A DNA stretch of 64,000 nucleotides from Megasphaera hominis (GTDB lineage: Bacteria; Bacillota; Negativicutes; Veillonellales; Megasphaeraceae). A model generated the notes under the pieces. The model was given only the letters and a program-made list of their open reading frames with translations, was not told where the DNA came from and did no database searches. Location of the stretch: NCBI RefSeq assembly GCF_014269395.1, contig NZ_JACOGK010000004.1:1-64000 (forward strand), read 5' to 3'. Within the stretch, counting starts at the first letter, position 1. The number at the start of each line of letters is the position of its first letter. Position numbers and translations under genes: made by a program. Positions 8,173 to 17,239 of this stretch are shown piece by piece.

Positions 8173-8562
8173 CTAAATAAATGTCGGTTCATAAATGACT
8201 TCGTTGGCCAAGGCCCGGAAGGCCGGCATGTAGGCCGTGCGGATCCGTTCGATGAGGGCCGGCCAGCGCGTGTCTTCGTTGCTCCTGTCATCCCGTTCGC
8301 GCATCATTTCCAGCCACAGGCTGTCGTCCATGAAGGCATATTCATCGTAGGCCTCCATAATGATTTCCCGCGGGCCCGACGAGAAGAAGGCGCCGCTGTC
8401 GTGGTGATCCAGAAGCTGGGAGAGCAAGGCCAGGGCCAGGTCAAACTGGACTTCAAACAAGTGGATCGTGCCGTGTATGGCCAGGGGCGTGGGCTCTTCT
8501 GTCCCCAAGGCGGCTGTAAGAAGCTGTAACTGCTTTAGGTAGCGTTCTTTTAATTCAGGCAT
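8173..8562 (-). CDS. HI0074-type nucleotidyltransferase substrate-binding (HEPN-fold) protein, orphan
   Basis: 129 residues from ATG 8562 (AAAAGGAGGG upstream). The segments TIHLFEVQFDLALALL, SGPREIIMEAY and DSLWLEMMRERDDRSNED match the HI0074 family, a helical HEPN-like partner of minimal nucleotidyltransferases. In most members the last segment ends in an R-x4-H type motif; here the histidine position is Asn. No nucleotidyltransferase gene is adjacent, so it is an orphan, possibly no longer a toxin-antitoxin component. Confidence 0.72.
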   Translation of the reverse strand: MPELKERYLKQLQLLTAALGTEEPTPLAIHGTIHLFEVQFDLALALLSQLLDHHDSGAFFSSGPREIIMEAYDEYAFMDDSLWLEMMRERDDRSNEDTRWPALIERIRTAYMPAFRALANEVIYEPTFI

Positions 8563-8712
8563 AGTCGTGTCCCTCCTTTTTTCTAAGTATACCACAACTG
8601 TCCATATTTCACCATGTTTTTCTGTGTTTTCTATATTTTCTATACACTAGCAACTTAAAGGTTTTACTGAAACGTTTACTTTAATTTTTTAATATTTTTC
8701 AAGAAATTTCCT

Positions 8713-8741
8713 TGACACGCTCTGTCTGGCATGCTATCATT
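8713..8741 (+). promoter_or_regulatory. Promoter of the T-box transcript
   Basis: TTGACA (8713-8718) and TATCAT (8736-8741) with 17-bp spacing, immediately upstream of the T-box leader. Confidence 0.85.
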
Positions 8742-8747
8742 GCCACA

Positions 8748-9035
8748 TCAAACATCACACAAACGCGATGAAGCAAACTAGTAGGTCTGCTGGAATGTTG
8801 CAGAGAGCTGTCAGCCGGTGCGAGACAGTACAGGAAGCAGAGTGAACTCATTGCCGAGCGGCAAGGCTGAAGCGAGTAGGCCTTCCCGGGAACTCCCGTT
8901 ACAGAGCATGGATATCGCCACCAGGCCGTATCCGAGAGAGCGCCTGCACGGCAGGTGAATAAGAGTGGTACCGCGGAAGGAATATACGCCTTTCGTCTCT
9001 TACGTATACACGCAGAGAGACGAAAGGCGTTTTCG
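8748..9035 (+). promoter_or_regulatory. T-box leader, probable leucine (CUC) specifier
   Basis: All T-box parts are present. Stem I is closed by GCGATGA near 8766 and TCATTGC near 8847. There is an AGTA/GTGAA specifier-loop motif. The T-box sequence AGAGTGGTACCGCGG is at 8962-8976 and a terminator hairpin (8987-9029, 14-bp arms) ends in TTTT. Reading GTGAA-CTC-A in the specifier loop gives CUC (8847-8849), a leucine codon followed by the usual purine. Uncharged tRNA-Leu would then stabilise the antiterminator and turn on the transporter downstream. The specifier is inferred from pattern, not folded by program. Confidence 0.92.
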
Positions 9036-9079
9036 ATTCTCTCTGAAAGTTCTATTCGTATCCTAAGGGGGAATCTAGT

Positions 9080-10321
9080 ATGCCATCTGCATCTGCTGTA
9101 AAAACAGCTTCATTAAGTCTTTGCTTTTCCGTCGGCGCCGTCCTGTTCAGCTCCCACGCTGGCGGCGGCTTTGCCACAGGCAATCAGGCCAACGTCTACT
9201 TTATCAGCTTGGGCTGGCTCGGGCCTATTACAGCCATCATCACCATGCTGCTTCTGACACTGACCATCAAAGAAGCCATGAACATGTACAATTCCCGTCA
9301 TTTAACGAGCTACAAGCAATTATTCATGAATTTGTACAGCCCCTTTAAAGCCGTGGAAGTCCTCTTTGAAGTCTTCTTCTACATCATGGTCCTCATGGCC
9401 GTCTCGGCAGCTATTTCCGGTGCCGCCTCGGCCTTAGCTGACCAGCTGGCTATCAATTACTACATCGGTGTCGTCCTCGTCGGCGCCGTCGTCTTTGCCC
9501 TGACCATCTTCGGTGCCAATCTGGTCCGCAAGGCTACGACCTACATGGGCATTGGCATCTTGGTCACGTCCATCCTCATCTTCACCATCGGTATCTTTAT
9601 GACCGGCGACGTAGTCGGCACGACGACCGTCACGGCCGCCATGGAAAATGACTTCATGGCCAACGGCTTTGCCAAATTGCCCCAGGCTATCCTCTACGCC
9701 GTAACCTACGCTGGTTTCCAGTGCGTCGTCATTCCGACCATGATCGTCGTAGGCACGCCCTTGGTAACGCGTAAAAATTGCGCCACCTCCATGTGGTTCT
9801 CCTTTGCCATGAACGCCGTGGCCCTGACCTTATCGGTCTGCATGCTCTTGGGCTGGACCGGCGTCTACGGCAAATCGCCCTTGCCGACCCTGACGAGCTG
9901 CCAAGCCATGGGTATGCCCTGGCTGACCGTCGTCTACAGCATTTGCCTGCTCCTCTGCCTCGTTTCGACGGGCGTTACGACAGTCTTTGGCTTTACAGCC
10001 CGTTTTTCTGAAGTACAGCCCTTGAAGAAAATCTCCCGCAGCAGCGTCGTCCGCTCGGCCATGGTGACCTTCTTCATCATTCTCCTCTCTATGACCGTTT
10101 CCTTAGCCGGCCTGACGAATATCATCAAATATGGCTACGGCTACTGTGGCTACTTGGCCATTGCCATCATCATCGTGCCCTTCCTGACTGTTGGCTGGTA
10201 CAAAAACAAACGCTACGCCACGGACGCAGCCTACAAAGGCCGCATCGACCAGATGAACGCCCAGCCTGAAAGTTCCGAAGAGTATGCACCGGTCACTGAA
10301 ACGATGAAAGAAACGATCTGA
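9080..10321 (+). CDS. YkvI-type membrane transporter under T-box control
   Basis: 413 residues with ten to eleven hydrophobic segments. The N-terminal FSSHAGGGFATGNQANVYF with its glycine-rich unwound helix, and the overall size, match the uncharacterised YkvI family in the LeuT-fold superfamily. A T-box upstream shows that expression responds to uncharged tRNA. With the CUC specifier this makes leucine (or branched-chain amino acid) uptake the best guess. AAGGGGGAATCTAGT precedes the ATG. The C-terminal 40 residues are polar and cytoplasmic. Confidence 0.83.
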   Translation: MPSASAVKTASLSLCFSVGAVLFSSHAGGGFATGNQANVYFISLGWLGPITAIITMLLLTLTIKEAMNMYNSRHLTSYKQLFMNLYSPFKAVEVLFEVFFYIMVLMAVSAAISGAASALADQLAINYYIGVVLVGAVVFALTIFGANLVRKATTYMGIGILVTSILIFTIGIFMTGDVVGTTTVTAAMENDFMANGFAKLPQAILYAVTYAGFQCVVIPTMIVVGTPLVTRKNCATSMWFSFAMNAVALTLSVCMLLGWTGVYGKSPLPTLTSCQAMGMPWLTVVYSICLLLCLVSTGVTTVFGFTARFSEVQPLKKISRSSVVRSAMVTFFIILLSMTVSLAGLTNIIKYGYGYCGYLAIAIIIVPFLTVGWYKNKRYATDAAYKGRIDQMNAQPESSEEYAPVTETMKETI

Positions 10322-10337
10322 TTTCGTTCCCCAGTCT

Positions 10338-10375
10338 CCCTGTTTCCTTACGGCCTGAGCCGCAAGGAAGCAGGG
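10338..10375 (+). terminator. Terminator after the YkvI-type gene
   Basis: CCCTGTTTCCTT pairs with AAGGAAGCAGGG, followed by seven T residues. Confidence 0.9.
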
Positions 10376-10428
10376 ATTTTTTTCTTCTTATATATAATAC
10401 ATTATATTGCTTTAGAAAAGGCAAAAAC

Positions 10429-10470
10429 GGCCGGACCTATGGGAGTATATCACTCCGCATAGGTCTGGCC
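10429..10470 (-). terminator. Terminator after the FeoB-associated gene
   Basis: GGCCGGACCTATG pairs with CATAGGTCTGGCC, with an inner GAGT/ACTC stem; on the minus strand it is followed by an interrupted T-run. Confidence 0.7.
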
Positions 10471-10503
10471 ATTTGTATAAAGGGGGAAAGACTACGCTTT
10501 CAC

Positions 10504-10665
10504 CTACTTCTTAGGTTTCGGCGCACAGCCCGAGCAGCCACTGCAACCGCCGCCACTGCTGCCGCAGCAGCTGGCCGTGCCCTTGAAGAGGCCGCGTACG
10601 TGCCGGCCAATATAAAACGCCGCAATCAATACGACAATGCCTACGATGATAGTAGTAATATCCAT
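10504..10665 (-). CDS. FeoB-associated Cys-rich membrane protein
   Basis: 53 residues: one N-terminal helix (MDITTIIVGIVVLIAAFYIG) followed by a short basic stretch and a cysteine cluster (CC, then CSGCSGC) and a PKPKK tail. This is the layout of the small FeoB-associated proteins found after feoB in Firmicutes, thought to help Fe2+ handling at the membrane. It lies 118 bp beyond feoB, separated by a terminator, so it may need read-through or its own weak promoter. Confidence 0.85.
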   Translation of the reverse strand: MDITTIIVGIVVLIAAFYIGRHVRGLFKGTASCCGSSGGGCSGCSGCAPKPKK

Positions 10666-10740
10666 AATCTTCACGACCTTTCGCGGTGATGTAGAAGGAT
10701 CTCTTCTACACCTTCAGTATAATACAATTTACAGAGAAAA

Positions 10741-10765
10741 GCCAATAACCTCAAGGGCTACTGGC
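10741..10765 (-). terminator. Terminator after feoB
   Basis: GCCAGTAGCCC pairs imperfectly with GGTTATTGGC; TTTTC follows on the minus strand. Confidence 0.6.
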
Positions 10766-10783
10766 TTTCCTACTGTTATATTG

Positions 10784-13174
10784 TTACGCACCAAGTCCGG
10801 CGAGGAGAGCCAGATGGTACACAGCAAAGGCAAATACATAAGCCAGGACAACGCCGAGGCCCATGGAGAAGAACATCCATTTCCAGGAGTTCGTTTCACG
10901 CTTGATTACAGCCAGGGAGGCTACGCAAGGCATGTAAAGCAGGCTAAAGATCATGAGTGACAGTGCTACAGCCGGGTTGAAGCTGTTGTCGTTAGCCAGG
11001 TAAGTAACAAGGCTGGCTTCGTGCGTGTCATCGGCTTCAACGCTGTAAATCGTAGCCAGTGTGGAAACCATGACTTCCTTAGCAGCCGTGCAAGCTACGA
11101 GGCCGACACCGATTTTCCAGTCAAAACCAAGCGGTGCAATAACCGGTTCGACGAAGTGGCCGAGGCGGGCAGCATAACTCTGGGAGAGTTTTTCCGAATT
11201 CTGCTGGTCATCGAGAGCAGCCGTTGCGTCGTCTGCTTTGACCTTGGCATCAAATAGCGGCAGAGCCTGTGCATAGAGCGTCGGGTTCGAAGCCTGGAGA
11301 TCGGCAAAGCCTGCAGGATATTCCGGTTTTTCTTCAAGCGCCTGAGCCTGAGCTACGTCAGATACATCCTGTTCTTCTGCGTCAGCTGCTTCTGCATCGG
11401 CATCAGCTGTAGTGATCATCGATTCATACATGGTGTTCAACGCTGCATCATCTTCAAGGCTCTGTACACCATAAGACTGGAGAATAGCAGCCTGTTCCAT
11501 TTCCATCGTTTCCGTTACCTGATCTCTGGCAGCGTCAAAATCCTGGGAATATTCAACATCCATCGGATATGCTGTAAGGAACCAAACCAGGATAGATGCG
11601 CCGAGGATGATTGTACCGGCTTTTTTCAGATAGAGAACAGTACGTTCCCACATGTGCATGAGCACACCTTTGATGGTTGGAATGTGATAGGGAGGTAATT
11701 CCATAACGAACGGTTCCGTTTCGCCTTTGAAAGCCGTCTTACGCAAAACAATAGCGACGCCAATGGAAACGAGAATACCGAGAATGTAGATGGCTGTAAG
11801 AACCGTGCCGCCGTAGCCTGTAGCGCCAAAGAATGCGGCAATAAACAGGGTGTAGACCGGCAAACGGGCACCGCAGCTCATGAAGGGGCACGCCAGGATG
11901 GTGACCATGCGGTCTTTTTCATTATCCAGTGTACGAGCAGCCATGATGCCAGGCACGTTGCAACCAAAGCCGAGGATCATGGGGATGAAGGATTTGCCAT
12001 GCAAACCGCAAGCCCGCATGATACGGTCGATAAGGAAGGCTGCACGGGCCATGTAGCCTGTGTCTTCAATAAGACTGATGAAGAAATACAAAATGATAAT
12101 AAGCGGTACGAAGCTCAGTACCGCACCCACACCGCCGATAACGCCATCGACTATGAGGGAACGGAGCTGGTCATTGGTAATGACCGAGCCGAGGTAGTCG
12201 CCGAGCATGCCAAAGCCCTGATCGAGCCAGTCCTGCGGGTAAGCGCCCAAGTCGATAACGGACGTAAACATGAGCCACATGAGGCCGAGGAAAATAGGAA
12301 TACCAAGAATCCGGTGTGTGAGCACGCGGTCAATTTTATCTGATAAGGTATCATTGCTGCCCGTCCGTACAATTGATGCATTGTACGCATCAACGGCAAA
12401 GCGGTGACGGTATTCGGCGAAGCAGAATTCCAGATCCACTTTATTTTTTAAGGAATCGCGCAGCGTCTGGGCCATAGCCACGATAGGTTCTGTCCCTTCG
12501 ATGACGCGAACCTTGTTGAGGACATCGGGATCATTTTCCAGTAACTTGACTGCCAGCCAGCGTACAGGGTACTGGATACTGCCATTCTTTTGAATCATAT
12601 CGCTGAGGCTGCGGATAGCCGGTTCGAGTTCCGGGCCATAATCGACTTCAGCATTTTCAATGACTTCACCTTTTTTAGCGACTTCCATAACTGCCCGCAA
12701 GAGCTCTGTCGTACCAACATTTTTACTGCCTACGAGTGGGACTACTGTGGCCCCCAGCTTCTTGCCGAGCTTTTCCAAGTCAATTTTGGCACCCATGCGT
12801 TCAGCAATGTCCATCATATTGAGGCCGATAACCACTGGCCGGCCCAATTCGACGATCTGGGCTGCTAAATACAAGTTACGTTCCAAGTTCGAAGCGTCCA
12901 AGACATTAACGATAATATCAGGTTTCTCATTTATAATAACATTTCTTGCAACTACTTCATCGAGGGAACGGGCGGTCAAGCTGTATGTGCCCGGTAAATC
13001 GACAAACAAGAGGCTGTTGTTTTCGTACGTGCAGCGCCCTTCTTTTTTTTCTACAGTAACGCCGGGATAATTGCCGACGTGCTGTTTTGCACCTGTAATA
13101 TTATTGAATATCGTCGTCTTGCCGCAGTTCGGATTGCCCGCTAAGGCAATTTTAATCGTTGCTGCATTATCCAT
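10784..13174 (-). CDS. feoB: Ferrous iron transporter FeoB
   Basis: 796 residues. The N-terminal G domain shows G1 GNPNCGKTT (13-21), DLPG (59-62) and NMMD (119-122). The membrane part has the paired Gate motifs, including ILGFGCNVPGIMAARTL and FMSCGARLPVYTLF. It imports Fe2+ across the inner membrane with GTP hydrolysis. Between the later helices (about 545-690) there is an enlarged soluble region rich in Asp, Glu and Ala, which I do not recognise and which makes the protein longer than usual. feoA ends two bases upstream of the start. Confidence 0.96.
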   Translation of the reverse strand: MDNAATIKIALAGNPNCGKTTIFNNITGAKQHVGNYPGVTVEKKEGRCTYENNSLLFVDLPGTYSLTARSLDEVVARNVIINEKPDIIVNVLDASNLERNLYLAAQIVELGRPVVIGLNMMDIAERMGAKIDLEKLGKKLGATVVPLVGSKNVGTTELLRAVMEVAKKGEVIENAEVDYGPELEPAIRSLSDMIQKNGSIQYPVRWLAVKLLENDPDVLNKVRVIEGTEPIVAMAQTLRDSLKNKVDLEFCFAEYRHRFAVDAYNASIVRTGSNDTLSDKIDRVLTHRILGIPIFLGLMWLMFTSVIDLGAYPQDWLDQGFGMLGDYLGSVITNDQLRSLIVDGVIGGVGAVLSFVPLIIILYFFISLIEDTGYMARAAFLIDRIMRACGLHGKSFIPMILGFGCNVPGIMAARTLDNEKDRMVTILACPFMSCGARLPVYTLFIAAFFGATGYGGTVLTAIYILGILVSIGVAIVLRKTAFKGETEPFVMELPPYHIPTIKGVLMHMWERTVLYLKKAGTIILGASILVWFLTAYPMDVEYSQDFDAARDQVTETMEMEQAAILQSYGVQSLEDDAALNTMYESMITTADADAEAADAEEQDVSDVAQAQALEEKPEYPAGFADLQASNPTLYAQALPLFDAKVKADDATAALDDQQNSEKLSQSYAARLGHFVEPVIAPLGFDWKIGVGLVACTAAKEVMVSTLATIYSVEADDTHEASLVTYLANDNSFNPAVALSLMIFSLLYMPCVASLAVIKRETNSWKWMFFSMGLGVVLAYVFAFAVYHLALLAGLGA

Positions 13175-13176
13175 GA

Positions 13177-13422
13177 CTACTGTCTGCCTCCTTCTACAGC
13201 TACGCTAATCATAGCTGCTTCATTCTTTCGTAACGCCAATTCGGTCCCTTTGACCTTAATTTCAACAGGATCGCCCAAGGGCGCTACCTTAACAACAGTA
13301 ATATGGGTTCCTTTGACGACGCCCATATCTACGAGACGATGCTGGATATTGCCGTGACCGGCCAAGGCTTCTACGACGCCGCTGGCTCCTACTTTCATAT
13401 CCGCCAATTTTACTACACTCAT
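13177..13422 (-). CDS. feoA: FeoA, ferrous iron transport accessory protein
   Basis: 81 residues from ATG 13422 (GAGGAGGTG upstream), an SH3-like domain: MKVGASGVVEALAGHGNIQHRLVDMGVVKG, then PLGDPVEIKVKGTELALRKNEA. FeoA is a cytoplasmic partner of FeoB. Longer upstream readings lack a ribosome site. It is the second gene of the iron operon. Confidence 0.93.
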   Translation of the reverse strand: MSVVKLADMKVGASGVVEALAGHGNIQHRLVDMGVVKGTHITVVKVAPLGDPVEIKVKGTELALRKNEAAMISVAVEGGRQ

Positions 13423-13504
13423 CTCTTCGACACCTCCTCTTTTTTTCCCTTTGCTGTTCATGCTACCAACCCAAACTGCCAGGCAGTTCAGGTCGGTCAT
13501 GCGT

Positions 13505-13798
13505 TTAGACTGCGCACCGCTCAGCGCGGGCCTCTAATATAGACTTTAAGGCACTGGAGCTGCTCGTATGGGAGCGGATGACCTCCACGTTTTTACGCTG
13601 CGCCTCTTTTACTGCACAATGTACCATCCGGTGAGAGACAGTACTTGTGAACAACACTACCAGGTCAGGCGAGCCGATTTTCGATTTAAAATCACTCGGT
13701 ACCTGAGTAAACACCTTTGCCTTGTAATCGAATTCTTTACAGATCGACTTATACTGGCAAACCATACAATCGTTTCCGCCAACTATGACAACACTCAT
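13505..13798 (-). CDS. DUF2325 protein, first gene of the feo operon
   Basis: 97 residues, starting MSVVIVGGNDCMVCQYKSIC and containing DLVVLFTSTVSHRMVHCAVKEA, the DUF2325 signature. Cysteines at positions 11, 14 and 20 could bind metal. Function is unknown, but its place as leading gene in front of feoA and feoB behind a well-formed promoter suggests a link to iron status. AGAGGAGCG precedes the start. Confidence 0.85.
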   Translation of the reverse strand: MSVVIVGGNDCMVCQYKSICKEFDYKAKVFTQVPSDFKSKIGSPDLVVLFTSTVSHRMVHCAVKEAQRKNVEVIRSHTSSSSALKSILEARAERCAV

Positions 13799-13869
13799 TT
13801 ACATCGCGCTCCTCTGCTTTGTGCTCAGTAAATAATACTTACACTTCCTTCCCCTGGTAAAAATTCTCG

Positions 13870-13932
13870 CAAGATTTTGATAATCTTGTTCATTACGTTA
13901 TTTAGTATATAAAATCACAAAGTAAATGTCAA
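13870..13932 (-). promoter_or_regulatory. feo operon promoter and iron-box-like operator
   Basis: TTGACA (13932-13927) and TATACT (13909-13904) are 17 bp apart. Just downstream of the start point lies a perfect inverted repeat CAAGATT-N5-AATCTTG (13870-13888), with TTGATAATC-like content reminiscent of Fur boxes. Fur repression under iron sufficiency is the simplest reading. The rest of 13799-14145 is AT-rich with only the terminator at 14052. Confidence 0.65.
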
Positions 13933-14051
13933 TACTTATTTTCATTTTCACTCGTTAGTTTATCGTTTATGTGAGAAATAAGCATATATGCACGTTTATA
14001 GTTTACTATATCTCATTGTTCTTTCTATTATTGATATTTACTATAAAAATA

Positions 14052-14095
14052 AACAGCACCACTCGTAACATACTAGTTTACGTAATGGCGCTGTT
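14052..14095 (-). terminator. Terminator after the P-type ATPase operon
   Basis: AACAGCACCA (14052-14061) pairs with TGGCGCTGTT (14086-14095) around a second internal stem; T-runs flank both sides. Confidence 0.75.
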
Positions 14096-14145
14096 TGTTT
14101 TTAAACATATTATTTTGCACTAATAACCATTATCCATATTGAGAG

Positions 14146-16227
14146 TTAGACCCGTTTTACTGCCGGTTTCAAAATACGGACACTGTTCATGACCACTGCC
14201 AGAGTTGCCGTGTTGTGGATGACGGCTGCCCAGAGCGGGCTAATGCGGCCTAAGGCGCCCAAAATCATAGCCGCCGAGTTGACGATAATCGTAGCTGTGA
14301 AATTCTGATTAATAATGCCCATGGTCTGACGGCCAATAGCCAATGCATCGTAGAGCTTGGCCGGGTCTTCCGACTGAATGGTAATCGCTGCCGATTCAGC
14401 GGCAATATCGGTCTTGTTGCCACCCAGGCTGACACCGATATCGGCAAAAGCCAGAGCCGGCGCATCGTTAATACCGTCGCCAACCATCATGACGTCGCCC
14501 CGTTTCTGGAGCTTCATGACATAGTTCGCCTTATCTTCCGGCAAAATTTCTGCGTGGTACGAATCGATATCGAGGTTGCGGGCTACTTCTGCGGCCACTT
14601 CCTTCGAGTCACCGGTGAGCATGACAATTTCGTCGATGCCCAGGCGGCGCATGCGGTTGAGTGTTTTCTTCATGGCCGGGCGGACCGGGTCGAGAATAGC
14701 CAGGGTCCCCAGGAATGCACCGTTGCGGGAAATATAGAGCAGATTCTTGCCGTTTTGTTTATCCGTTAATTCCGGCAGGCCGGTTACAGCCTGTTCCTGC
14801 ATGAAGCGGCGGCTGCCGACGAGGATTTCCCCGCCTGTATAGCCTTCGAAATCCGGCACGATGGCACGCATGCCGCGGGCGACGATGGTTTCCGAATCGC
14901 TGTGGGACGGCGTCGTCCAGTGGTTAGCCTTGACGTATTTCTGGATAGCTACAGCCAAGGGATGGACGGAGTGCATTTCTGCCGAAGCAGCCAAGAGGAT
15001 CAGTTCCTTTTCGTCGACGCCTTCAGCCGTGACGATCTGCTGAATCTGCGGTGTACCCATGGTGATAGTACCGGTCTTATCGAGGACGATCGTATCGATA
15101 TGAGCTAGGTTTTCAATGTAGTTGCCGCCCTTGATGAGGATCCCCTTGCGGGCTGCAACACCGATAGCGGCGGAAATAGCCGTAGCCGTCGAGAGCTTGA
15201 GGCCGCACGAGAAGTCGATAAAGAGCAGGTTCAGGACGCGCTGCCAATCCTTCGTAGCGCCATAGACGATGGCTGCGCCGATAAAGGAGACCGGCACGAG
15301 CATATTAGCCATCTTGTCGGCAAAGTTCTGGACCGGTGCTTTGCGGGTCTGGGCTTCTTCGACGAGGTGGATAATCTGAGCCAGGGACGTATCGTCGCCG
15401 ACCTTTTCGACGGTTACGACGAGAGCACCGGCTTCGACGACACTGCCGGCGTAGACGAAGGAACCTTTCTGCTTAATAGCCGGATTCGATTCGCCCGTGA
15501 CGGACGCCTGGTTGACAGCGGCGTTACCGTTCAACACACGGCCGTCGACGCAGATCTTTTCACCCAGGTGGACGGCGATCTGGTCGCCTACCTTCAGAGA
15601 ATCGACAGGTACCTTGCGTTCCTTGCCATTTTCAATAAGCCAAACATCGTGCTGGTCGAGCTTGAGAAGGCCGGAAATCTGTTTGCGCGCCCGTTCGGCT
15701 GCGTATTCAGTCAGCATTTCAGCGCCATTAGAAAGGGCCAGCAGGGTAAGGCTCGATTCAGGCTTACCGGCGACAACAGAGGCGATAACGGCTGTAGCCG
15801 TGAGCGTATCGGCATTAGCCTGATGGTCGCGGACGACACCCATGACGCCATTCTGAATGAAGCGGCGGGCAATAAAGAGCGTAAAGAGACGGCGGAATAA
15901 GAGCATGGATTCATAAAATTCCGGGTTTGTCTTGCGCACGATATTCATGGCAATGAAACCGCCCACAGAGAGGATAGCTTCACGTTTGTACGAGCTTACG
16001 TCGAGCTCCTTATGTTCATCGGTCTCTTTGCCATAGGTCTTTTCAAAGCTCCGCAGAAGCGGCATCACCTGCTGAGGCTGGAAAGGCTTTTTGTAATAAA
16101 TGGTTACCAGGCGGCCATCCGTCGACGCAGCAGCTACACCGGGAAGCTGCCGCACACGGGCACCCAGGAAGGGACGAATGCGTACAGGAATTTCTGCGCG
16201 AAGCCGTAATTTTACACAATTGAACAT
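14146..16227 (-). CDS. P1B-type metal-transporting ATPase with SCG in place of CPC
   Basis: 693 residues. TGES at 244-247, the phosphorylated Asp in DKTGT (383-387), an HP motif (MHSVHPLA) and GDGINDAP are all present, so it should be an active P-type pump. The transmembrane metal site reads DFSCGLKLSTATA (SCG 340-342) instead of CPC. The N-terminus is a heavy-metal-associated-like domain without CxxC. It is fourth in an operon after a one-helix protein and two HMA-like proteins. The metal cannot be named from the sequence; the variant site argues against ordinary Cu, Zn or Cd pumps. Confidence 0.88.
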   Translation of the reverse strand: MFNCVKLRLRAEIPVRIRPFLGARVRQLPGVAAASTDGRLVTIYYKKPFQPQQVMPLLRSFEKTYGKETDEHKELDVSSYKREAILSVGGFIAMNIVRKTNPEFYESMLLFRRLFTLFIARRFIQNGVMGVVRDHQANADTLTATAVIASVVAGKPESSLTLLALSNGAEMLTEYAAERARKQISGLLKLDQHDVWLIENGKERKVPVDSLKVGDQIAVHLGEKICVDGRVLNGNAAVNQASVTGESNPAIKQKGSFVYAGSVVEAGALVVTVEKVGDDTSLAQIIHLVEEAQTRKAPVQNFADKMANMLVPVSFIGAAIVYGATKDWQRVLNLLFIDFSCGLKLSTATAISAAIGVAARKGILIKGGNYIENLAHIDTIVLDKTGTITMGTPQIQQIVTAEGVDEKELILLAASAEMHSVHPLAVAIQKYVKANHWTTPSHSDSETIVARGMRAIVPDFEGYTGGEILVGSRRFMQEQAVTGLPELTDKQNGKNLLYISRNGAFLGTLAILDPVRPAMKKTLNRMRRLGIDEIVMLTGDSKEVAAEVARNLDIDSYHAEILPEDKANYVMKLQKRGDVMMVGDGINDAPALAFADIGVSLGGNKTDIAAESAAITIQSEDPAKLYDALAIGRQTMGIINQNFTATIIVNSAAMILGALGRISPLWAAVIHNTATLAVVMNSVRILKPAVKRV

Positions 16228-16228
16228 A

Positions 16229-16876
16229 TTATTTCCCCCTTAAGAGACTAGCAGCCCACCAAAGCATTTGCGGGCCCGACGCACGCTGATCCATCATGAC
16301 GATCTTGCGGATACCCCGGACGATAAAGGCCAAGGCAACGAGAGAACGCAGATCGAGGACGTTATGCGTACCGCCGGAAATCACCTTACTGAACTCGTTA
16401 CATACGTCATTGGCGGTCTTGCGAAAATCGGGGGTTGGCTTTTTATCCTGGCCGGCCAGTGTATCGAGCTGCTTCAAAAGGTCTTCACCCGGCATTTTAA
16501 CAGCAAAGACTTCTTCTGAGAGTACCTTTTCAATCGTATTGAGCGTCGCTTCATCGCCTAAGATGAGGAGGCTCCCTATGGCGGGATTGACTTCTACGCG
16601 CTGCACACCGGTCATCTTATAGAGCGATTCGGCAACGAGCTGATCGAGGGCAGGATTGCGCACGAGACTGGCAGCGCGATAACGGCGGCGGCCTAAGCTG
16701 GCTGCTACACGTGTAAAAATAGGTACCGGTGCAGCCGGGCGGACAGGGGCCGGACGAACCTGGCCTACCTGGACAGGACGGGCTGCCTTGGGTACATGGG
16801 GATAGCGGGAATCAAAGAACTGATGAATGGACTTCCCGATGGAAGCGCCAATCATAAAACCGGAAACATAGGACAT
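16229..16876 (-). CDS. HMA2-type (cysteine-free HMA-like) membrane-associated protein
   Basis: 215 residues. An N-terminal glycine-containing helix (SGFMIGASIGKSIHQF) is followed by a Pro/Arg/Val-rich linker (PVQVGQVRPAPVRPAAPVP). Next comes a ferredoxin-like HMA domain (GVQRVEVNPAIGSLLILGD) that lacks the CxxC metal site, then a C-terminal membrane-proximal region. It ends one base before the ATPase gene starts, so the two are translationally linked. It may be a structural or docking partner of the pump rather than a metal chaperone. Confidence 0.72.
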   Translation of the reverse strand: MSYVSGFMIGASIGKSIHQFFDSRYPHVPKAARPVQVGQVRPAPVRPAAPVPIFTRVAASLGRRRYRAASLVRNPALDQLVAESLYKMTGVQRVEVNPAIGSLLILGDEATLNTIEKVLSEEVFAVKMPGEDLLKQLDTLAGQDKKPTPDFRKTANDVCNEFSKVISGGTHNVLDLRSLVALAFIVRGIRKIVMMDQRASGPQMLWWAASLLRGK

Positions 16877-16882
16877 AGTATG

Positions 16883-17161
16883 TTATCTCCTTTCAAGATG
16901 CTTGACTACATACTGCTCCATCTGGGCCAGTTCGTGATTTGCCCGCAGCAGTGTAGGCTGGTATTGAATGAGTACCGAGCCCGTCAACACATTGATATCG
17001 ACAGATTCTATTTCGTGATACGCTGAGATATACGCGTCTACCTGTTTGCAAAGGGCATGATTGCCAATGAGGCGTTTACTGTGCAAGCGGATACGGCCAG
17101 GGATGTATGACGACACCTGGACAGAACGCAGGATAAAATCCCATTTTGAAAATGATAGCAT
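16883..17161 (-). CDS. Small HMA2-like protein
   Basis: 92 residues. YIPGRIRLHSKRLIGN followed by IESVDINVLTGSVLIQYQP is the beta-alpha-beta core of HMA-like domains, again with no CxxC. It sits 6 bp upstream of the next gene and belongs to the same operon as the P-type ATPase. The role is inferred from context only. Confidence 0.72.
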   Translation of the reverse strand: MLSFSKWDFILRSVQVSSYIPGRIRLHSKRLIGNHALCKQVDAYISAYHEIESVDINVLTGSVLIQYQPTLLRANHELAQMEQYVVKHLERR

Positions 17162-17239
17162 AGAGTAAGTTACCTTTCGTACTAAAGGAACAGAAAAAGA
17201 ACTGCCCCGGCTACGAGACAGTCCTTTGTACGTTTCCGG

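Noticed and set aside
13423..13500. N-terminal extension of FeoA
   Set aside because: The extension has no ribosome site, while GAGGAGGTG sits correctly before ATG 13422, and the resulting length is normal for FeoA.
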